Shown: positions 13,331 to 13,459 of the stretch, in pieces | Layout: every line of letters starts with the position of its first letter | Position numbering within the stretch: position 1 is the first letter of the stretch | The notes under the pieces: model-generated | Databases searched by the model: none | What the model was told of the DNA's origin: nothing | The model's input: only the letters and a program-made list of their open reading frames with translations | Made by a program: the position numbers and the translations under genes | Source of the DNA: DASYRM01 sp036004405 | GTDB lineage: Bacteria; Acidobacteriota; Vicinamibacteria; Vicinamibacterales; UBA2999 | NCBI GenBank assembly: GCA_036004405.1 | Contig: DASYRM010000096.1 | Coordinates: 1 to 13,459 of the forward strand | DNA length: 13,459 bases | Reading direction: 5' to 3'

Positions 13331-13459
13331 ATAGGGGTAGGGACACGCGATTGGTTTCGCGCGCCCCTCCCTCCGAACCGGACGGGCGGGTCTCCCGCAT
13401 CCGGCTCTCCGGTTGAGGAGTCACCTCGTAAAGGACTGACGATACGACGCATGGGCATC
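13331..13459 (-). mobile_element. 3' end of a group II intron (domains VI, V and part of IV), truncated by window edge
   Basis: Read on the minus strand, a domain V hairpin (13407-13375) is followed by a linker and a domain VI stem. The domain VI upper stem is CGCGCGA / TCGCGTG around an AACCAA loop. Below it GAGGGG pairs with TCCCT plus one G-T pair; an unpaired A at 13338 follows, and GGG pairs with CCC beneath. That bulged A is the expected branch point. It lies 7 nt from a 3' end ...CCCCTAT at 13331, matching the AY 3' boundary and usual 7-8 nt branch distance. The intron body and any reverse transcriptase/maturase gene would lie to the right, on the minus strand, beyond the window. Confidence 0.78.
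13375..13407 (-). ncRNA. Group II intron domain V
   Basis: Minus strand: GAGCCGGA pairs with TCCGGTTC (8 bp, one G-T), with the catalytic AGC in place. An upper GCGGG/CCCGC stem carries an AGA/GAGA loop, and a C/G-containing bulge lies on the 3' side. It is 33 nt against the common 34. Confidence 0.75.

Noticed and set aside
13093..13458. A minus-strand open frame of 121 codons crossing the right edge.
   Set aside because: It runs through the group II intron domains V/VI and the palindromic repeat and overlaps the cupin gene; no protein family is recognisable.
1..13459. CRISPR arrays, tRNA or rRNA genes and insertion-sequence transposases.
   Set aside because: None seen. The only tandem array is the short heptanucleotide one at 3724-3782, which has no spacer structure.

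Overview
The window is high-GC bacterial DNA with GTG starts, Tat and Sec export signals and several c-type cytochromes. Together these suggest a Gram-negative soil or sediment bacterium. Gene styles (SpoIID-like protein in a probable non-spore-former, DUF2231-TPR protein, dispersed GTAGGGGC palindromes) resemble Acidobacteriota such as Vicinamibacteria, but that placement is an inference from memory and was not tested.

Layout. At the left edge is the 3' part of a small membrane protein gene (3-332, +), convergent with a DksA/TraR-type zinc-finger gene (335-604, -). A regulatory-looking gap (605-881) leads into a three-gene + strand cluster. It holds a c-heme/beta-barrel fusion (882-2021), a five-heme cytochrome overlapping it by ATGA (2018-3715), and a DUF2231 membrane/TPR protein (3793-4614). 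The spacer before the third gene is an imperfect heptanucleotide array. Next on the - strand come msrP and msrQ (periplasmic methionine sulfoxide reductase and its heme membrane partner), then a SpoIID/LytB-type protein whose start overlaps the end of a SET-domain methyltransferase gene. A radical SAM gene (8369-9364, +) diverges from the SET gene and converges on a SulP anion transporter (9375-11090, -). Between SulP and an NmrA-type oxidoreductase (11471-12367, -) lie two gene remnants: a decayed copy of the NmrA 3' end and the C-terminus of a MauG/cytochrome c peroxidase-type gene. A secreted cupin protein (12596-13180, +) follows. The right edge contains the 3' end of a group II intron (domains V and VI, - strand), whose body lies outside the window.

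How the genes may work together. The cytochrome cluster looks like an envelope electron-transfer module: exported heme proteins, one carrying a probable outer-membrane barrel. MsrPQ repairs oxidised periplasmic proteins using quinol electrons, which fits an envelope exposed to oxidants. The SET, SpoIID and radical SAM genes are neighbours of unknown joint purpose.

The strongest non-gene signals are three related GTAGG...GGTCT/AGACC palindromes and the group II intron end. Two of the palindromes sit at convergent gene junctions and supply the stop codons of both flanking genes.
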